From: Leuconostoc lactis
Lineage (GTDB): Bacteria > Bacillota > Bacilli > Lactobacillales > Lactobacillaceae
Direction of reading: 5' to 3'
NCBI RefSeq assembly: GCF_007954625.1
Contig: NZ_CP042420.1
Location: forward strand, 1,438,501 to 1,502,500
Length of the DNA stretch: 64,000 bases
This document shows positions 9,272 to 17,660 of the stretch, one piece after another (within the stretch, counting starts at the first letter, position 1; each line of letters begins with the position of its first letter). The notes under the pieces are model-generated. The model did no database searches, was not told where the DNA came from, and saw nothing but the letters and a program-made list of their open reading frames with translations. The position numbers and the translations under genes were made by a program.

Positions 9272-9285
9272 TTGACTTAGGTCAA
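9272..9285. promoter_or_regulatory. FNR/CRP-type palindrome between nox and flp
   Basis: TTGAC-N4-GTCAA is a perfect 5+5 palindrome with the four-base spacer of FNR-family sites (E. coli FNR: TTGAT-N4-ATCAA). It ends 13 bases before the regulator start, so binding there should repress the regulator. It lies upstream of the nox promoter region, where activation is plausible. Regulation by the adjacent protein is inferred. Confidence 0.6.
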
Positions 9286-9298
9286 GAAAGCGTGAAAA

Positions 9299-9943
9299 AT
9301 GTCACATTCAGAATTTAATTGCGTGAAAGCGGCCCCTATTTTTTCACAATTATCCGATAATATCATCACCCAGCTCGTCAACATTTCTGTCCATCAAAAA
9401 AGCTACCCCGCTGGTAGCTATATCTACGAACCTGATGATGATTTATCCGCCCTCATTTTAGTTGATTCTGGGCAAGTTGATATTTTTAATATTAATGACA
9501 GTGGTCAAGAACTCCTGTTGTATTCTTTGCATGCCCATCAAATGGATATTGAAGCCGCCCTTTTTACCGATACGCGGCATCATCATTTCGCACGGGCCAA
9601 GGTCGATTCTCAAATTTGCATGATTCGCCGTGCTGATTTCCAGAAATTATTGCAACAAAATACGAGCCTCGCGATTCAAATGCTCAATACCTACGGTGAG
9701 CGTTTAACAACGCTCGAACAGCGTCAAATCAGCTTGTCCTTACAAAACGCTGATGAACGGTTATTACAGTATTTTCAAGACATGGCCGCAGCAAAACAAA
9801 CCAAAACTTTCCAATTGACCGTGACCAAAAAAGAACTCGCGGCCTCCTTGCAAATTGCACCCGAAACATTGAGCCGACTACTCAAAAAGTTAACCCGCAA
9901 CGGCATCATCGCTTTAAATAAGCGCGAGGTCACTTTGTTATAA
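9299..9943 (+). CDS. flp: CRP/FNR-family regulator, Flp-like
   Basis: This 214-residue regulator has an N-terminal cyclic-nucleotide-like beta-barrel (about 12-120), a dimer helix (about 120-150), and a C-terminal winged helix with recognition helix near TKKELAASLQIAPETLSRLL (176-195). It lacks the four-cysteine cluster of E. coli FNR but has exactly two cysteines, Cys8 and Cys107. The Lactobacillus casei Flp protein uses a similarly placed pair (Cys5, Cys112) as a disulfide redox switch, so the same mechanism is likely here. It is divergent from nox, with a TTGAC-N4-GTCAA site in its leader suggesting autoregulation. The ribosome site is weak (AAGAAAG). Confidence 0.85.
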   Translation: MSHSEFNCVKAAPIFSQLSDNIITQLVNISVHQKSYPAGSYIYEPDDDLSALILVDSGQVDIFNINDSGQELLLYSLHAHQMDIEAALFTDTRHHHFARAKVDSQICMIRRADFQKLLQQNTSLAIQMLNTYGERLTTLEQRQISLSLQNADERLLQYFQDMAAAKQTKTFQLTVTKKELAASLQIAPETLSRLLKKLTRNGIIALNKREVTLL

Positions 9944-9945
9944 AC

Positions 9946-9976
9946 AAAAAAGCAACGATAGGAATCGTTGCTTTTT
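9946..9976. terminator. Bidirectional terminator between flp and the amidohydrolase
   Basis: The stem AAAAAGCAACGAT / ATCGTTGCTTTTT has a 4-base loop, and T-runs on both strands. It sits between two genes that converge here (flp stop 9943, amidohydrolase stop 9978). Confidence 0.88.
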
Positions 9977-9977
9977 C

Positions 9978-11564
9978 TTATTTTTCCCAAACAAATTGGC
10001 CATCAAACATCGTGGCGATATTCTCAACGGTCAACAATTGATCAGCTGGTGTGGTTAATAAATTCTGGCTGACAATGGCTAAATCAGCGAAATAGCCAGG
10101 TGCAATGCGACCGACATTTTGTTGTTGGTTAGCTTGCGCTGCATGCAGCGTATGAGCTGTTAACGCCTGTCCGATCGTTACACCTTGCTCAAAGCCAAGA
10201 CCAACACCGGCCTCATTGGCTAACGTACGTCGCGTCACAGCTTGGAAAATTGTTTGCAAAGGTGTTTGCCCAATCACCACCGGCGCATCCGTACTGAAGG
10301 CAAGTGTTGCCCCTTGTGCAAGAAAATCACGGAACGTAAACATCCATGGTAAACGATGGTACCCAACTTCTTTCCACAAGAGTTCATAACCAATGAGTGC
10401 GTGACTTGGTTGCACGGATAAAATTGCCTTAGTCCGTTGTAGACGTGGTAAATCAGCTGGATTGAAGACTTCTAAGTGTTCAATGACATTGCGCTTGCCG
10501 GCTGACAAAGGCGCTGATTTTTCTGCTGCTTCAAAGGCCATTAACGTTTCGCGAATGGCACGATCCCCAATCGCATGCACACGAATCGGCAAATCCAAAG
10601 CATTAGAACGGGCAATTAACGCATGCAAGGTCTCGTCAGGTAACATTGGTGCACCCTTTTCACCGGAACCTGGTGTATACTCATCCACCATATAAGCGGT
10701 TTGCGTGCTGGTCACCCCATCATAAAATTGCTTAGTCCCAGCAATTTGGACGCGATCTGTGTTCTCAAAATCAGCTAACAGTGCTTGCAAACGTGTTTCG
10801 TCTTGACGCATTCCTGGGAATAAGGCTGCGCGTACCGTCATGTCATCTTCAATCGCCTTAAATAACTGTTCATTTACGAGATCTTGTTCAGCACGCCCAG
10901 AAACGGCCAAAACCCCAACACTCGTTACTCCTTGTTGGTTTAATTCACGAAAATAGTTTAAATAAGTTTCAGGCATACTCTCAACCAGTGTTTCTAGCAC
11001 TTGATTTAAAATATGCGTGGCAATCCCTTCTGTGAAAAAGCCTGTCATCTGACCTGATTCATCTCGGAAAATTTCACCACCTGCAACAGCCAAATCTTCT
11101 TCAGAAACATGAATATTTGCTAATGCGGCACTATTCAGCCAAATTGAATGTACATCACCAGCGACTAACATCACAGGTATTTCTGATTCAACAGCATCAA
11201 TATTTGTTGCTGTCGGCGGGACATCAGACCCAAATTCGCTCGCATAATAACCCATGGCAATTTTCCAACCAGAGAAAACGGCGACATCAGCCAACTGGGC
11301 CAAAACTTCTGGGACAGTCCCATAATCAACGGGTGTTAATGCCCCAGCCTGCACTAATGAGATCACATAGGTGTGTTGATGCGCATCAATAAATCCTGGC
11401 AAAATCATTTGGTCACCAAAATCTCGAACCAAATCAAATGCCGCTTCATCAACTGGTTCGCGATAGACGGCCGTAATTTTTTGCCCATCAACAGCAATTG
11501 CTCCAGAAAAAGTTGTTTGTGTATCAACATCAAAGATTGCTTGACTTTTTAATAAAGTTACCAT
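9978..11564 (-). CDS. Amidohydrolase family 3 (YtcJ/AepA-like)
   Basis: This 528-residue metal-dependent hydrolase of the TIM-barrel amidohydrolase superfamily has the metal motif HQH in GFIDAHQHT (His62, His64), a candidate bridging lysine near Lys278 (GTKQFYDGV), RVHAIGDRA (His330), IEHLE (His363), and FSTDAP (Asp426). It has the small N-terminal beta-sandwich of cytosolic family members and no signal peptide. Substrate is unknown; family members hydrolyse amides, imides or formamides. Its ATG overlaps the stop of the upstream PotD-like gene by one base (TAATG), so the two are translationally coupled, and the substrate may be the compound that the binding protein captures. Confidence 0.85.
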   Translation of the reverse strand: MVTLLKSQAIFDVDTQTTFSGAIAVDGQKITAVYREPVDEAAFDLVRDFGDQMILPGFIDAHQHTYVISLVQAGALTPVDYGTVPEVLAQLADVAVFSGWKIAMGYYASEFGSDVPPTATNIDAVESEIPVMLVAGDVHSIWLNSAALANIHVSEEDLAVAGGEIFRDESGQMTGFFTEGIATHILNQVLETLVESMPETYLNYFRELNQQGVTSVGVLAVSGRAEQDLVNEQLFKAIEDDMTVRAALFPGMRQDETRLQALLADFENTDRVQIAGTKQFYDGVTSTQTAYMVDEYTPGSGEKGAPMLPDETLHALIARSNALDLPIRVHAIGDRAIRETLMAFEAAEKSAPLSAGKRNVIEHLEVFNPADLPRLQRTKAILSVQPSHALIGYELLWKEVGYHRLPWMFTFRDFLAQGATLAFSTDAPVVIGQTPLQTIFQAVTRRTLANEAGVGLGFEQGVTIGQALTAHTLHAAQANQQQNVGRIAPGYFADLAIVSQNLLTTPADQLLTVENIATMFDGQFVWEK

Positions 11565-12661
11565 TATTTTCCTCCGTTAGCCATTGCCATTTTGGCTTCT
11601 AACCAGTTATTACTATAATCTTGTACCGTTTTATCTGTCAAATTTTGATAATGTTCCACCTTAGCTAATTTACTGCGCTGAGGATAAAGAATCTTATCTG
11701 ACGTAATCTCTTTTGATAAATATTTTTTGGCGGCAAGATTTGGACTTGAATACGCGACATATTCAGCATTTTGTGCGGCGTTCTTTGGATTCAGTAAGAA
11801 ATTAATAAAGGCATAGGCACCAGCCTTATTCTGGGCATTTTTGGGAATCGATATATTATCTGTCCAAACTGACCCGCCATCTTTGGGAATCACATAGTCA
11901 ATATCTGGATTCAATGCATGCGCATAATCTGCAACACCAGAATAAGCCACAGCCACGTTGGCCTCACCGGACGTCACATAGGCTCGAATTTCATCATTTA
12001 AAACCGCCTTAACGTTTGGTGCTAAGGCAGCCAATTTCTGTCGCGCCGCCTGAATATGTGCTGGATTATGATCATTTTCAGAATAACCTAAGGCTTGTAA
12101 ACCCATGCCAATTGACTCACGTGGTGCATCAATCAACATGACTTGATCCTTCATCTTAGGTGCCCACAATTTGGCCCAGGTATCAACTTCATCCTTTGAA
12201 AAGACCTTGGCGTTGTACATGATCCCCGTTGTTCCCCAAAAATAAGGCAACGAGTAGTGATTGTTTGGATCAAATGACTGATTTAATAGCATGGGATCTA
12301 AATTTTCTAACCCATGAATCTTTTGAGGATCTAGGGATGCTAATAACTGATCTTGGGCTAATTTTGTAACAAAAGGCTCACTGGGGAACACTAGATCGTA
12401 ATTAGATCCCCCTTGTTTTAATTTCACCATCATGGATTCATTGGAATCGTAGGTTTCATAACTCACTTGATAACCCGTTTGTTTCGTAAACTGTGTTAGT
12501 AGGTCAGGGTCAATGTAACTGCCATAATTATAGATATGCAGCATTTTTTGGTGACGACCCTGTTTCTCGGGTTGCTCACGCAACAGCAGTTGCTGCTTAA
12601 GTAGCGCTAACCCACCTACAATAACGACAACTGAACTCATCAGTAAAAGCATCTTTTTCAA
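11564..12661 (-). CDS. potD: PotD-like polyamine-binding protein, membrane-anchored
   Basis: This extracellular solute-binding protein resembles the spermidine/putrescine receptor PotD: LHIYNYGSYIDPDLL at the start of the mature domain, YDLVFPSEPFV, LPYFWGTTGIMYN, and a C-terminal AYAFINFLLNP. The N-terminus is a hydrophobic anchor without a lipobox cysteine. I favour the TTG at 12661 (reads MKKMLLLM) because GAGGT lies about nine bases ahead; an ATG at 12670 is too close to that site. No potABC genes are adjacent, so it must use a transporter encoded elsewhere or act with the coupled amidohydrolase downstream. Confidence 0.82.
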   Translation of the reverse strand: MKKMLLLMSSVVVIVGGLALLKQQLLLREQPEKQGRHQKMLHIYNYGSYIDPDLLTQFTKQTGYQVSYETYDSNESMMVKLKQGGSNYDLVFPSEPFVTKLAQDQLLASLDPQKIHGLENLDPMLLNQSFDPNNHYSLPYFWGTTGIMYNAKVFSKDEVDTWAKLWAPKMKDQVMLIDAPRESIGMGLQALGYSENDHNPAHIQAARQKLAALAPNVKAVLNDEIRAYVTSGEANVAVAYSGVADYAHALNPDIDYVIPKDGGSVWTDNISIPKNAQNKAGAYAFINFLLNPKNAAQNAEYVAYSSPNLAAKKYLSKEITSDKILYPQRSKLAKVEHYQNLTDKTVQDYSNNWLEAKMAMANGGK

Positions 12662-12706
12662 CTCATACATACCTCGAATAGATTTTTAGTTTGATTAAAA
12701 ACAATC

Positions 12707-12727
12707 TGTTTACTCACTCAGTAAACA
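12707..12727 (-). promoter_or_regulatory. Palindrome in the potD leader
   Basis: The arms TGTTTACT and AGTAAACA are perfect, with a 5-base spacer. It lies downstream of the potD promoter, so a bound repressor could block transcription. Its right part (GTAAACACTT, 12721-12730) is repeated exactly at 12776-12785, over the -35 box. Confidence 0.5.
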
Positions 12728-12751
12728 CTTAAAGTTTTTAGACAGACTTTA

Positions 12752-12780
12752 ATTATATTATGTCACTCTAATACTGTAAA
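12752..12780 (-). promoter_or_regulatory. Strong sigma-A promoter for potD
   Basis: On the minus strand the hexamers are TTTACA (12780-12775) and TATAAT (12757-12752) with a 17-base spacer. The start would be near 12745, leaving a leader of about 85 bases. It is the clearest promoter in this part of the window. Confidence 0.75.
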
Positions 12781-12812
12781 CACTTTTGTGACGTTTAACC
12801 CGATGACAGCCA

Positions 12813-12856
12813 CAAAAAAAATACCAAACACACCCTGTGCTTGGTATTTTTTTTAT
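12813..12856 (-). terminator. Terminator after rnhB
   Basis: The stem TACCAA / TTGGTA is extended by A-T pairs and an inner CAC/GTG, with T-runs on both strands. It lies directly after the rnhB stop (12859) and just upstream of the potD promoter. Confidence 0.8.
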
Positions 12857-12858
12857 TG

Positions 12859-13635
12859 TTATTTTTTGTCAGCAATCACGGATTTAACTGGTCCAAACGA
12901 CCGACGGTGAATCGGTGTCACCCCGAGTTCTGCCAGTGCAGCCAAATGTGCTTTGGTGCCATAACCAGCGTGTTGTGCAAAACCATAACCTGGATATTGC
13001 CGATCATAATCGGCCATCATGCGATCACGGGTCACTTTTGCAATAATACTAGCCGCCGCAATGGAATTACTCCTAGCATCCCCTTTAATCAATGACAACT
13101 GAGGAATATCGGTCTGCAATGTCATCGCATCAATCAGTAAGTAATCTGGTTCAGGTGCCAATTCAGCGACTGCTTGCGTCATGGCCAAGCGCGCCGCCTC
13201 GTAAATATTAATGTCATCAATCACCGTGGCATCAACCACCCCAATTCCAATCGACAGTGCTTGGGCGATAATGCGATCAAATAATTGTTCGCGCATTTTT
13301 TCAGACAGTTGCTTAGAATCAATCACGTCGAGTTCTGCAAAATCATGCGGCAAAATAACCGCTGCTGCTACCACTGGGCCTGCGAGGGGCCCACGTCCGA
13401 CCTCATCAACACCAGCAACATGAGACAACCCTTGGGCCCACTGTTGGGCTTCAAAGGTAAAACGGGTTTTAAAATTTTCGCGTTTAGCCGTTAATTTCAA
13501 TTGTTGCTTGTCCCATTGTTGCAACGCCTGTTGAACGCCAGCCCGACTATCTTGCCGCCAATTTACTAAACGCGGATCAGCTGGATCCGTCATGACTTTA
13601 AGACTATTTTTAATTTGTGCAATTGTTTCTGCCAT
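12859..13635 (-). CDS. rnhB: Ribonuclease HII
   Basis: RNase HII removes single ribonucleotides and RNA from RNA-DNA hybrids. The 258-residue protein has the signature VAGVDEVGRGPLAGPVVAAAV with catalytic Asp-Glu, then DSKQLSEKMRE, and YLLIDAMTL and the SIAAASIIAKVTRD segment; the N-terminal extension of about 70 residues is typical in Firmicutes. It follows rbgA by five bases, the common rbgA-rnhB pair of Firmicutes. Length and motifs are normal. Confidence 0.96.
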   Translation of the reverse strand: MAETIAQIKNSLKVMTDPADPRLVNWRQDSRAGVQQALQQWDKQQLKLTAKRENFKTRFTFEAQQWAQGLSHVAGVDEVGRGPLAGPVVAAAVILPHDFAELDVIDSKQLSEKMREQLFDRIIAQALSIGIGVVDATVIDDINIYEAARLAMTQAVAELAPEPDYLLIDAMTLQTDIPQLSLIKGDARSNSIAAASIIAKVTRDRMMADYDRQYPGYGFAQHAGYGTKAHLAALAELGVTPIHRRSFGPVKSVIADKK

Positions 13636-13640
13636 ATCAC

Positions 13641-14486
13641 TTACACGTCAAGAAGATCTAAAGTAAAGGGTCCAAGTTTGCCTTTACGCAAGTCATTTAA
13701 GACACGTTCACTGGCCTTTTCATAATCATCCTTGAAGCCAAGTTTTTGCGTAATGTCCAGCAAAATTTGCACACTGGCCTCGTCAAACACGTTCGCATCT
13801 AAATGGTAGCGTGAAATGATCGCCTCTGGTCGGTAATTGCGGAAGAAATCAAGTAAGAACAAGACCGCATCATCTTTAGCAAAAATTGTATCTTTGACGG
13901 CGCCAGTTAAGGCTAATTTCAAGCCAACAGTTTGGTCTTCAAATTTTGGCCACAACACACCTGGTGAATCAAGTAATTCGAGCTTGGTTGGTGTTTTAAG
14001 CCACGCAACCTTCTTGGTCACACCAGGTCGATCCGCCGTTGGGGCAACGTTTTTCATCACCAGATGGTTCAATAATGTGGACTTCCCAACGTTAGGAATT
14101 CCTGCAATCAGTGCCCGAATGGGTTGATCTTGAATCCCACGGGCCAGCTGCGCGGCCTTTTTAGCTTCCACGGCACGACGCGCCGCTTTCGTCACCAACT
14201 GTGGTGTTCGTGGGTCACGGGTATCCAGAACTAACACCGTGTGCCCTTGGGCTTCAAAGTGTTGCTTCCAAGCGCGCGTTTGATCTGGATCCGCTAAATC
14301 AGCTTTCGTCATGATCAGTAGGCGTGGTTTTGACCCAATTAACTTATCAACTTCTGGGTTACGAGAACTTTCCGGAATGCGCGCATCCACCAGTTCAAAA
14401 ACCACATCCACTAACTTTAAATTTTCGCGCATCAGGCGAAAGGCTTTGGCCATATGACCAGGGAACCATTGAATAATTTGTGCCAT
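13641..14486 (-). CDS. rbgA: Ribosome biogenesis GTPase RbgA (YlqF)
   Basis: RbgA is a circularly permuted GTPase needed for late 50S subunit assembly. The motif order is permuted as expected: G4 TKADL, then G1 GIPNVGKST, G2-region DRPGVTKK, and G3 DSPG. The N-terminal IIQWFPGHMAKA is the family signature. I chose the ATG at 14486 (281 residues, AAGGA upstream) over an ATG at 14504, since homologues begin close to this signature. Confidence 0.95.
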   Translation of the reverse strand: MAQIIQWFPGHMAKAFRLMRENLKLVDVVFELVDARIPESSRNPEVDKLIGSKPRLLIMTKADLADPDQTRAWKQHFEAQGHTVLVLDTRDPRTPQLVTKAARRAVEAKKAAQLARGIQDQPIRALIAGIPNVGKSTLLNHLVMKNVAPTADRPGVTKKVAWLKTPTKLELLDSPGVLWPKFEDQTVGLKLALTGAVKDTIFAKDDAVLFLLDFFRNYRPEAIISRYHLDANVFDEASVQILLDITQKLGFKDDYEKASERVLNDLRKGKLGPFTLDLLDV

Positions 14487-14538
14487 ATTCGTCCTTGCTG
14501 CCAACGATCAGCGCCAGCAGTTTCCTCCATTCTATTTT

Positions 14539-14766
14539 TTATCGTCCTGCTTGATAGCGTTCCCAAGCTTGATCAAAGATTGACATTTCGGTCAAGTAAG
14601 ACGCATTCTCTTCTAAATAATTTGAAATATCATCAAAATCGGTGCTTTGTTTTGGAAAAGTTAAGTCCAAAAAAGCATTATTGGCAAACTGCTGTATTTC
14701 GTCTGCAGCCACCGCGTTACGATTCGTCATTAACCAATCATAAAATGACCGTGCACTATTTGCCAT
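14539..14766 (-). CDS. yozE: YozE family protein (UPF0346)
   Basis: This 75-residue cytoplasmic protein matches the YozE/UPF0346 helical family: SFYDWLM at the start, then FPKQSTDFDDISNYLEEN and the C-terminal MSIFDQAWERY. The function is unknown. The ATG at 14766 has AAGGGGG eight bases upstream and overlaps the ypmS stop by 11 bases, placing it in the ypmR-ypmS-yozE transcript. Confidence 0.88.
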   Translation of the reverse strand: MANSARSFYDWLMTNRNAVAADEIQQFANNAFLDLTFPKQSTDFDDISNYLEENASYLTEMSIFDQAWERYQAGR

Positions 14767-15364
14767 TTTCGAGTCCCCCTTCAAAGACAAACTGCCCCGC
14801 TTTTAAATCAATAATTTTAGCGCGAAATGATAGCCCATTTGTTACTGGTAATTTTGACATATCAATAAAAATTTGTTGTTTACCAGGATTAATCGTCACA
14901 AACTTTGGCGCGTGATAACTGCGTTTCACATATTGCATCACAACACCGATTGGCAAGGGTAAATTACCAACGCGTAACGTTTTCGCCGTTAAAATCACAT
15001 TCCCATTTTTGGTCACTTCTGGTGTCATGGCTAAGCCAAAACGAAAGGTATCGCCCAGCATTTTAGTTTGACCGTACAAGGTAATCGTGTCGCCAACCCG
15101 AAAAGTATAATTATCCGTATGGGTGTCCTTCAAATAATAATCAACTAAGGCGTTGACTTGTTTGGTATTCAAGGTCACATCAAAAGTGGCATCACTTTTA
15201 GCAATTTTAGCCGGTGAATCGGTGATTGGCGTCTTTTGAGCGGCCAAATAATAAGTGGTCCCGATACCTAGGAGTAAGAAGAGCACTAAGGTCCAAAAAG
15301 CCCAAAACCAAATTTTTGGTGGTCTTTTTGCAATTTTCGGTCGTGTTAAGGGGTTGTCAGCCAT
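14756..15364 (-). CDS. ypmS: YpmS-like membrane-anchored protein (DUF2140)
   Basis: The 202-residue protein has one N-terminal membrane segment (about 18-44) and an extracytoplasmic domain with the DUF2140 pattern (LNTKQVNALVDYYL, FRVGDTITLYGQTKMLG, LPLPIGVVMQYVK). The function is unknown; the pairing with YpmR is conserved in Firmicutes. It overlaps the end of the lipase gene by 19 bases, so the two are coupled. Confidence 0.85.
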   Translation of the reverse strand: MADNPLTRPKIAKRPPKIWFWAFWTLVLFLLLGIGTTYYLAAQKTPITDSPAKIAKSDATFDVTLNTKQVNALVDYYLKDTHTDNYTFRVGDTITLYGQTKMLGDTFRFGLAMTPEVTKNGNVILTAKTLRVGNLPLPIGVVMQYVKRSYHAPKFVTINPGKQQIFIDMSKLPVTNGLSFRAKIIDLKAGQFVFEGGLENGK

Positions 15365-16263
15365 GCAGCTTGTCCTCGTCTCATTTGTTGAAATAATTGG
15401 GTCGTCATAAAGTCATACCCTTTTTTATTGGGGTGATAATGATCAGTCGTACTAATCCATTTATTAGTGAAAGCTGGCTTATCAGATAATTTTTTTAGGA
15501 ACTGATCGGGATTTTTAGTTGTCTGATCGGCGACCTTTGCCGATGCGATGAGTTTTTTACGCGCACTTTCGGTGCGATATTGCCCATACGTTAAATCAAA
15601 TATGCCGACATAATGACTATTTTTGTTCGCTTTGGCCACTTCCTGGTTAATCGCATTAAACAGCGCAACGTCTGTATTGAAATCTTGCCGATTCGGAAAA
15701 TGAACAAAAATCGGATTATAATTCCCAAAAATATAAATCGGTGCATGCGGATTGTATTGTCGAATCGTCTGAAAGAGTGTCGTCAACTGCTGCCGGTATG
15801 CCGACTGCCCGGATTTAACGGCTTTTGTCAACGCTTCAGGGGATTGTGCAGATTGGTTTTTGAGGAGGAGTTGTTGCAAATCATTGCCACCAACCGTCAA
15901 GATAATCGCTTGAGCGTGTTGGATGTCTGACTGCATTTTTGGTTGTGTTGCTAAGCGGTGTTGGATTTGATCAGAACGATCCCCTGAACGCCCAAAATTG
16001 GCCATGGTCACGTCAACATCATACTTTTGCTGAATCTGCTGCGCAATCCGGCCAGTATAGCCTTGTTGCTGACCATCATCACCAACACCTTCTGTCAGTG
16101 AATCACCCAATGCGACCAATTGCACTTTGTTCACCTTGGCCATTTTGGCAGCTTGTTGCGGTGTAGCTGTATTCAGTGTTGGTTTTTGCATGGTCAGCCA
16201 AATACCGACGCCTAAACCGGCCAGTAACAACACAATACTGCCAATCGTCACATACTTTCGCAT
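15346..16263 (-). CDS. ypmR: SGNH/GDSL lipase-like hydrolase (YpmR)
   Basis: This 305-residue membrane-anchored hydrolase has an N-terminal span (about 5-25) and the SGNH blocks: GDSLTEGVG (nucleophile Ser), GRSGDRS (the Gly block), VGGNDL (Asn block), and DHYHPNKKGY (Asp-His). It faces outside. Substrates of YpmR homologues are not established; esters of envelope lipids or polymers are likely. It is the first gene of the ypmR-ypmS-yozE unit. Confidence 0.88.
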   Translation of the reverse strand: MRKYVTIGSIVLLLAGLGVGIWLTMQKPTLNTATPQQAAKMAKVNKVQLVALGDSLTEGVGDDGQQQGYTGRIAQQIQQKYDVDVTMANFGRSGDRSDQIQHRLATQPKMQSDIQHAQAIILTVGGNDLQQLLLKNQSAQSPEALTKAVKSGQSAYRQQLTTLFQTIRQYNPHAPIYIFGNYNPIFVHFPNRQDFNTDVALFNAINQEVAKANKNSHYVGIFDLTYGQYRTESARKKLIASAKVADQTTKNPDQFLKKLSDKPAFTNKWISTTDHYHPNKKGYDFMTTQLFQQMRRGQAAWLTTP

Positions 16264-16300
16264 CCTTGTCCCCTAAAAATTTGATCTATTCTATTGTAAC

Positions 16301-16330
16301 AAAAAAAGCGCAATCAAGCGATTGCGCTTA
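16301..16330 (-). terminator. Terminator after pepT
   Basis: The stem AAGCGCAATC / GATTGCGCTT has a 4-base loop and a run of T on the minus strand. It lies three bases past the pepT stop. Confidence 0.88.
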
Positions 16331-16332
16331 TA

Positions 16333-17571
16333 TTATTGCTGAGCTAAGGCAATAATTTTCAAAATGGTATCCGTTGCTTGCGCCATGGTTGTGGTTGAGA
16401 CATATTCAAACCGGCCATGCATGTTCTCGCCACCGGCAAATAGGTTCGGTGTTGGCAAGCCCAAGAACGTAATCTTTGAACCATCTGTGCCACCACGTAC
16501 CGGTTCAATCAAAGGCGTAATGCCCAATTCTTGCATCGCCTTCTCTGCCAAGTCAACAGAACGCATGTCATCTTTTAAGATTTCACCCATGTTATAGTAT
16601 TGATCTTTAATCGTGACCGTCACGCGGGTTTCCCCAAATGATTGGTTGAATTGTTCAGCAATGTCTAACAAGCGTTGCTTACGCGCTTCAAATGTTGCAC
16701 GATCATGATCACGAACAATGTAACGTAATTCCGCTGCTTCTGGATTCCCAGAAACTTGCATCACATGCCAGAAACCTTCACGGCCAGCAGTATGTTCTGG
16801 TCGGTCATGTTCTGGTAATTGCGCATGGAAATCAAAAGCTACTTGAATCGCATTGATCATAGTGTCCTTTGCCGTGCCTGGATGCACATTACGACCTTGA
16901 ATCGTTACTGTTGCACCAGCAGCTGAAAAAGTTTCCCATTCTAATTCGCCAGCTGGGCCACCGTCAACTGTATAAGCAAAATCCGCCCCAAATGCTGCTG
17001 TATCAAAATTATCCGCGCCAATGCCAATTTCTTCATCTGGTCCAAAAGCAAAACGCAATGGGCCGTGCTTAATTTCAGGATGGGCAATCAAATATTGCGC
17101 CGCTGTGATGATCTCAGCAACCCCAGCTTTATCATCAGCGCCAAGCAGCGTTGTACCATCTGTTGTGATCAACGTATGCCCCGCATACTTTTTCAAGCTT
17201 GGGAAATCATCTGGGTTAAGTTCATAGCCACTGTCACCCAATGGAATCGTTGCTTGACCATCATAATTTTCGATAATTTGTGGTCGTACATTGGCGCCGT
17301 TAAAGTCTGCCGTATCAACATGGGCAATAAAACCAATCGTTGGCACACTGTCATCATCAACGTTACTTGCCAGTTCCGCAAACACGTACCCATCCGCCAT
17401 GGTCCGGACATTTTCCAGACCAATTGCTTGTAATTCAGCTGCTAAATCAGCCAAAAAGGCCACTTCTTTAGGTGAAGATGGGACTGTTGTTGCCGTCTCA
17501 TCTGATTGGGTATCCACCGCAACATATTTCAAAAAACGTGATACTAGTTCAGGATATTTTTCGCTTGTCAT
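16333..17571 (-). CDS. pepT: Peptidase T (tripeptidase)
   Basis: PepT is a zinc aminotripeptidase of family M20B that completes cytoplasmic peptide breakdown. The 412-residue protein has the metal motif HVDTADF, LLGADDKAGVAEI, the catalytic-metal FGPDEEIGIGADNFD, TVDGGPAGELEWETF, and the C-terminal RGGTDGSKITFLGLPTPN and GGENMHGRFEYV. Length fits the family (405-415). It is monocistronic, with its own terminator. Confidence 0.96.
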   Translation of the reverse strand: MTSEKYPELVSRFLKYVAVDTQSDETATTVPSSPKEVAFLADLAAELQAIGLENVRTMADGYVFAELASNVDDDSVPTIGFIAHVDTADFNGANVRPQIIENYDGQATIPLGDSGYELNPDDFPSLKKYAGHTLITTDGTTLLGADDKAGVAEIITAAQYLIAHPEIKHGPLRFAFGPDEEIGIGADNFDTAAFGADFAYTVDGGPAGELEWETFSAAGATVTIQGRNVHPGTAKDTMINAIQVAFDFHAQLPEHDRPEHTAGREGFWHVMQVSGNPEAAELRYIVRDHDRATFEARKQRLLDIAEQFNQSFGETRVTVTIKDQYYNMGEILKDDMRSVDLAEKAMQELGITPLIEPVRGGTDGSKITFLGLPTPNLFAGGENMHGRFEYVSTTTMAQATDTILKIIALAQQ

Positions 17572-17582
17572 AATCTATTCTT

Positions 17583-17609
17583 GATTCACGACACTGTACA
17601 TGTCGAATC
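17583..17609 (-). repeat. Interrupted inverted repeat in the pepT leader
   Basis: GATTC plus GACA on one side pair with TGTC plus GAATC on the other, with a 2-base bulge and 7-base loop. It lies 12-38 bases upstream of the pepT ATG, so it may affect translation start or be an operator. Confidence 0.45.
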
Positions 17610-17660
17610 GCGATCCTTTCTATCTTTTGGCCGACAAATTGTCCGGACGTCCCCGAAATC

